Origin: Streptomyces griseus subsp. griseus
Lineage (GTDB): Bacteria; Actinomycetota; Actinomycetes; Streptomycetales; Streptomycetaceae
Direction of reading: 5' to 3'
Assembly (NCBI RefSeq): GCF_000720255.1
Contig: NZ_JOJE01000015.1
Span: 124,001-188,000, forward strand
Length of the DNA stretch: 64,000 nt
Positions 63,287 to 64,000 of this stretch are shown piece after piece (the stretch's first letter is position 1; every line of letters begins with the position of its first letter). The notes under the pieces were generated by a model, which made no database searches, was not told the origin of the DNA, and worked only from the letters and a program-made list of their open reading frames with translations. The position numbers were made by a program, and so were the translations under genes.

Positions 63287-63718
63287 TCAGAGTTTCGGCA
63301 TGGTCGTCCACGCGTAGAGGATGGCGATGACGGCCGCGCCTATGAAGATCAGCCCGAAGACGGTGCCCGCCTTGTCCTTGCCGGGCTGGGGCTCGGACGC
63401 GGTGGCCTTCTCCGGGTCGTGCGCCACGTAGTAGACGAGCACCTCGTCGCCGGCCTCGCGGTCCCGCGGCCCGTTGCTCTCCTTGAAGCGGACCGCGCGG
63501 CCGTCGCCGGTCGTGTAGTCGTACTCGTGCCACTGCACGCGCCGGGCCACGTTGTTGACCATCTGGGTCGTGGCCCAGGCACGCACCACTCGGGCTCGGG
63601 CGGTGAGCCCGCTCTCCCAGGCGGCCCGCCGCTCCTTACTCCGCCGGACGAGCGCGAACCCGCCCCAGACCAGCAGGGCGATCATGAGCGGCATGACGAT
63701 GTTGAAGAAGGCGTCCAT
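63287..63718 (-). CDS. DUF3592 membrane protein, second copy
   Basis: A 143-residue paralogue of the upstream-next gene. Helices lie at residues about 5-24 and 118-136, and the DUF3592 block reads YDYTTGDGRAVRFKESNGP and VYYVAHDPEKA. The two proteins share layout and about a third of residues by eye. Function is unknown. Confidence 0.85.
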   Translation of the reverse strand: MDAFFNIVMPLMIALLVWGGFALVRRSKERRAAWESGLTARARVVRAWATTQMVNNVARRVQWHEYDYTTGDGRAVRFKESNGPRDREAGDEVLVYYVAHDPEKATASEPQPGKDKAGTVFGLIFIGAAVIAILYAWTTMPKL

Positions 63719-63766
63719 GAGACGCGGACCCTACCGCGCGGGCCCGGGGCGCCGGTCGGAAGGTGA

Positions 63767-64000
63767 TCAGAAGGTGACGTCCGAGCAGGCGTAGAACGCG
63801 TTGCCCGTGTCGGCGATCGTCCAGACCGCGACGACGACGTGGTGGCCGGTGAGGCCGGAGGGGAGTCTGCCGCTGTGGGAGAGGGTGGCGGGCGGGCGCT
63901 GTCCGCCGTAGGGGACGGTCAGGAACGGGGTGAGGGTGAGGTCGGCGCGGGCCAGGTTGTGGTTCTGGTTCCAGCCCTGTTTGGTGACGTAGTACCGGAA
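63767..64000 (-). CDS. AA10 lytic polysaccharide monooxygenase, C-terminal part
   Basis: The frame is open to the window edge and ends at TGA 63767-63769. The visible 77 residues read YYVTKQGWNQNHNLARADL, TPFLTVPYGG and NAFYACSDVTF. These are the end of an AA10 chitin/cellulose-active copper monooxygenase, with the conserved Phe of the copper site in NAFYAC. The N-terminal His and signal peptide lie outside the window. Confidence 0.85.
   Translation of the reverse strand, partial: FRYYVTKQGWNQNHNLARADLTLTPFLTVPYGGQRPPATLSHSGRLPSGLTGHHVVVAVWTIADTGNAFYACSDVTF

Overview
The window is a high-GC actinobacterial chromosome segment and almost certainly comes from a Streptomyces. Codon third positions are nearly all G or C. 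It carries the desferrioxamine genes desEFABCD with DmdR-type iron boxes, the developmental regulator adpA with a TTA (bldA) codon, ornA, the cellobiose system cebR-cebEFG-bglC with CebR operators, and a CdgA-like c-di-GMP protein. From memory, the gene order follows the S. coelicolor region around SCO2777 to SCO2832, so this is mostly core chromosome with local insertions, losses and rearrangements.

Layout, left part. 1-2533: end of a leucine/isovalerate catabolic operon (biotin carboxylase subunit, HMG-CoA lyase, acyl-CoA dehydrogenase). 2591-9657: desferrioxamine uptake and synthesis, with two iron boxes. 9695-12223: a DUF4429/SHOCT protein with two TTA codons, and a Tat-exported purple-acid-type phosphatase. 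12395-15838: small protein, glmS, acetate-transporter-like protein, universal stress protein. 16149-18783: small membrane protein, adpA, ornA. 18892: tRNA-His. 19093-20895: an Rrf2 regulator and NIPSNAP protein sharing a 21-bp operator-like motif, then a small secreted protein. 21165-27385: cebR, cebEFG, bglC. 27482-33597: GH42 and GH36 galactosidases with an ABC transporter whose two permease genes are both internally deleted. 34263-36388: two-component system.

Right part. 36519-40973: a mixed segment holding three separate GC-rich tandem repeats, a methyltransferase-like protein, a TPR/HTH regulator and a phosphatase. 41164-46283: a PAP2 phosphatase overlapping a three-gene operon (Cas4/Dna2-like Fe-S nuclease, protein of unknown function, SF1 helicase). 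This is the best candidate here for an undescribed DNA-processing or defence system. 47653 and 61039: two tRNA-Lys genes inside identical 99-bp direct repeats. The 13.4 kb between them holds an M6-like protease, cdgA, a luciferase-like oxidoreductase and a catabolic cluster: two maleate-isomerase-like proteins, a D-2-hydroxyacid dehydrogenase, an amidase, a DUF3830 protein, an Ehu-type ABC transporter and an IclR regulator. 61078-64000: an acyl-CoA ligase, two DUF3592 proteins and the end of an AA10 polysaccharide monooxygenase.

Recurring themes are translational coupling by ATGA/GTGA overlaps, stop codons sitting inside transcription-terminator hairpins, and TTA codons in three genes (adpA, DUF4429, NIPSNAP). 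All functional statements rest on motif recognition by eye; no database search was run.
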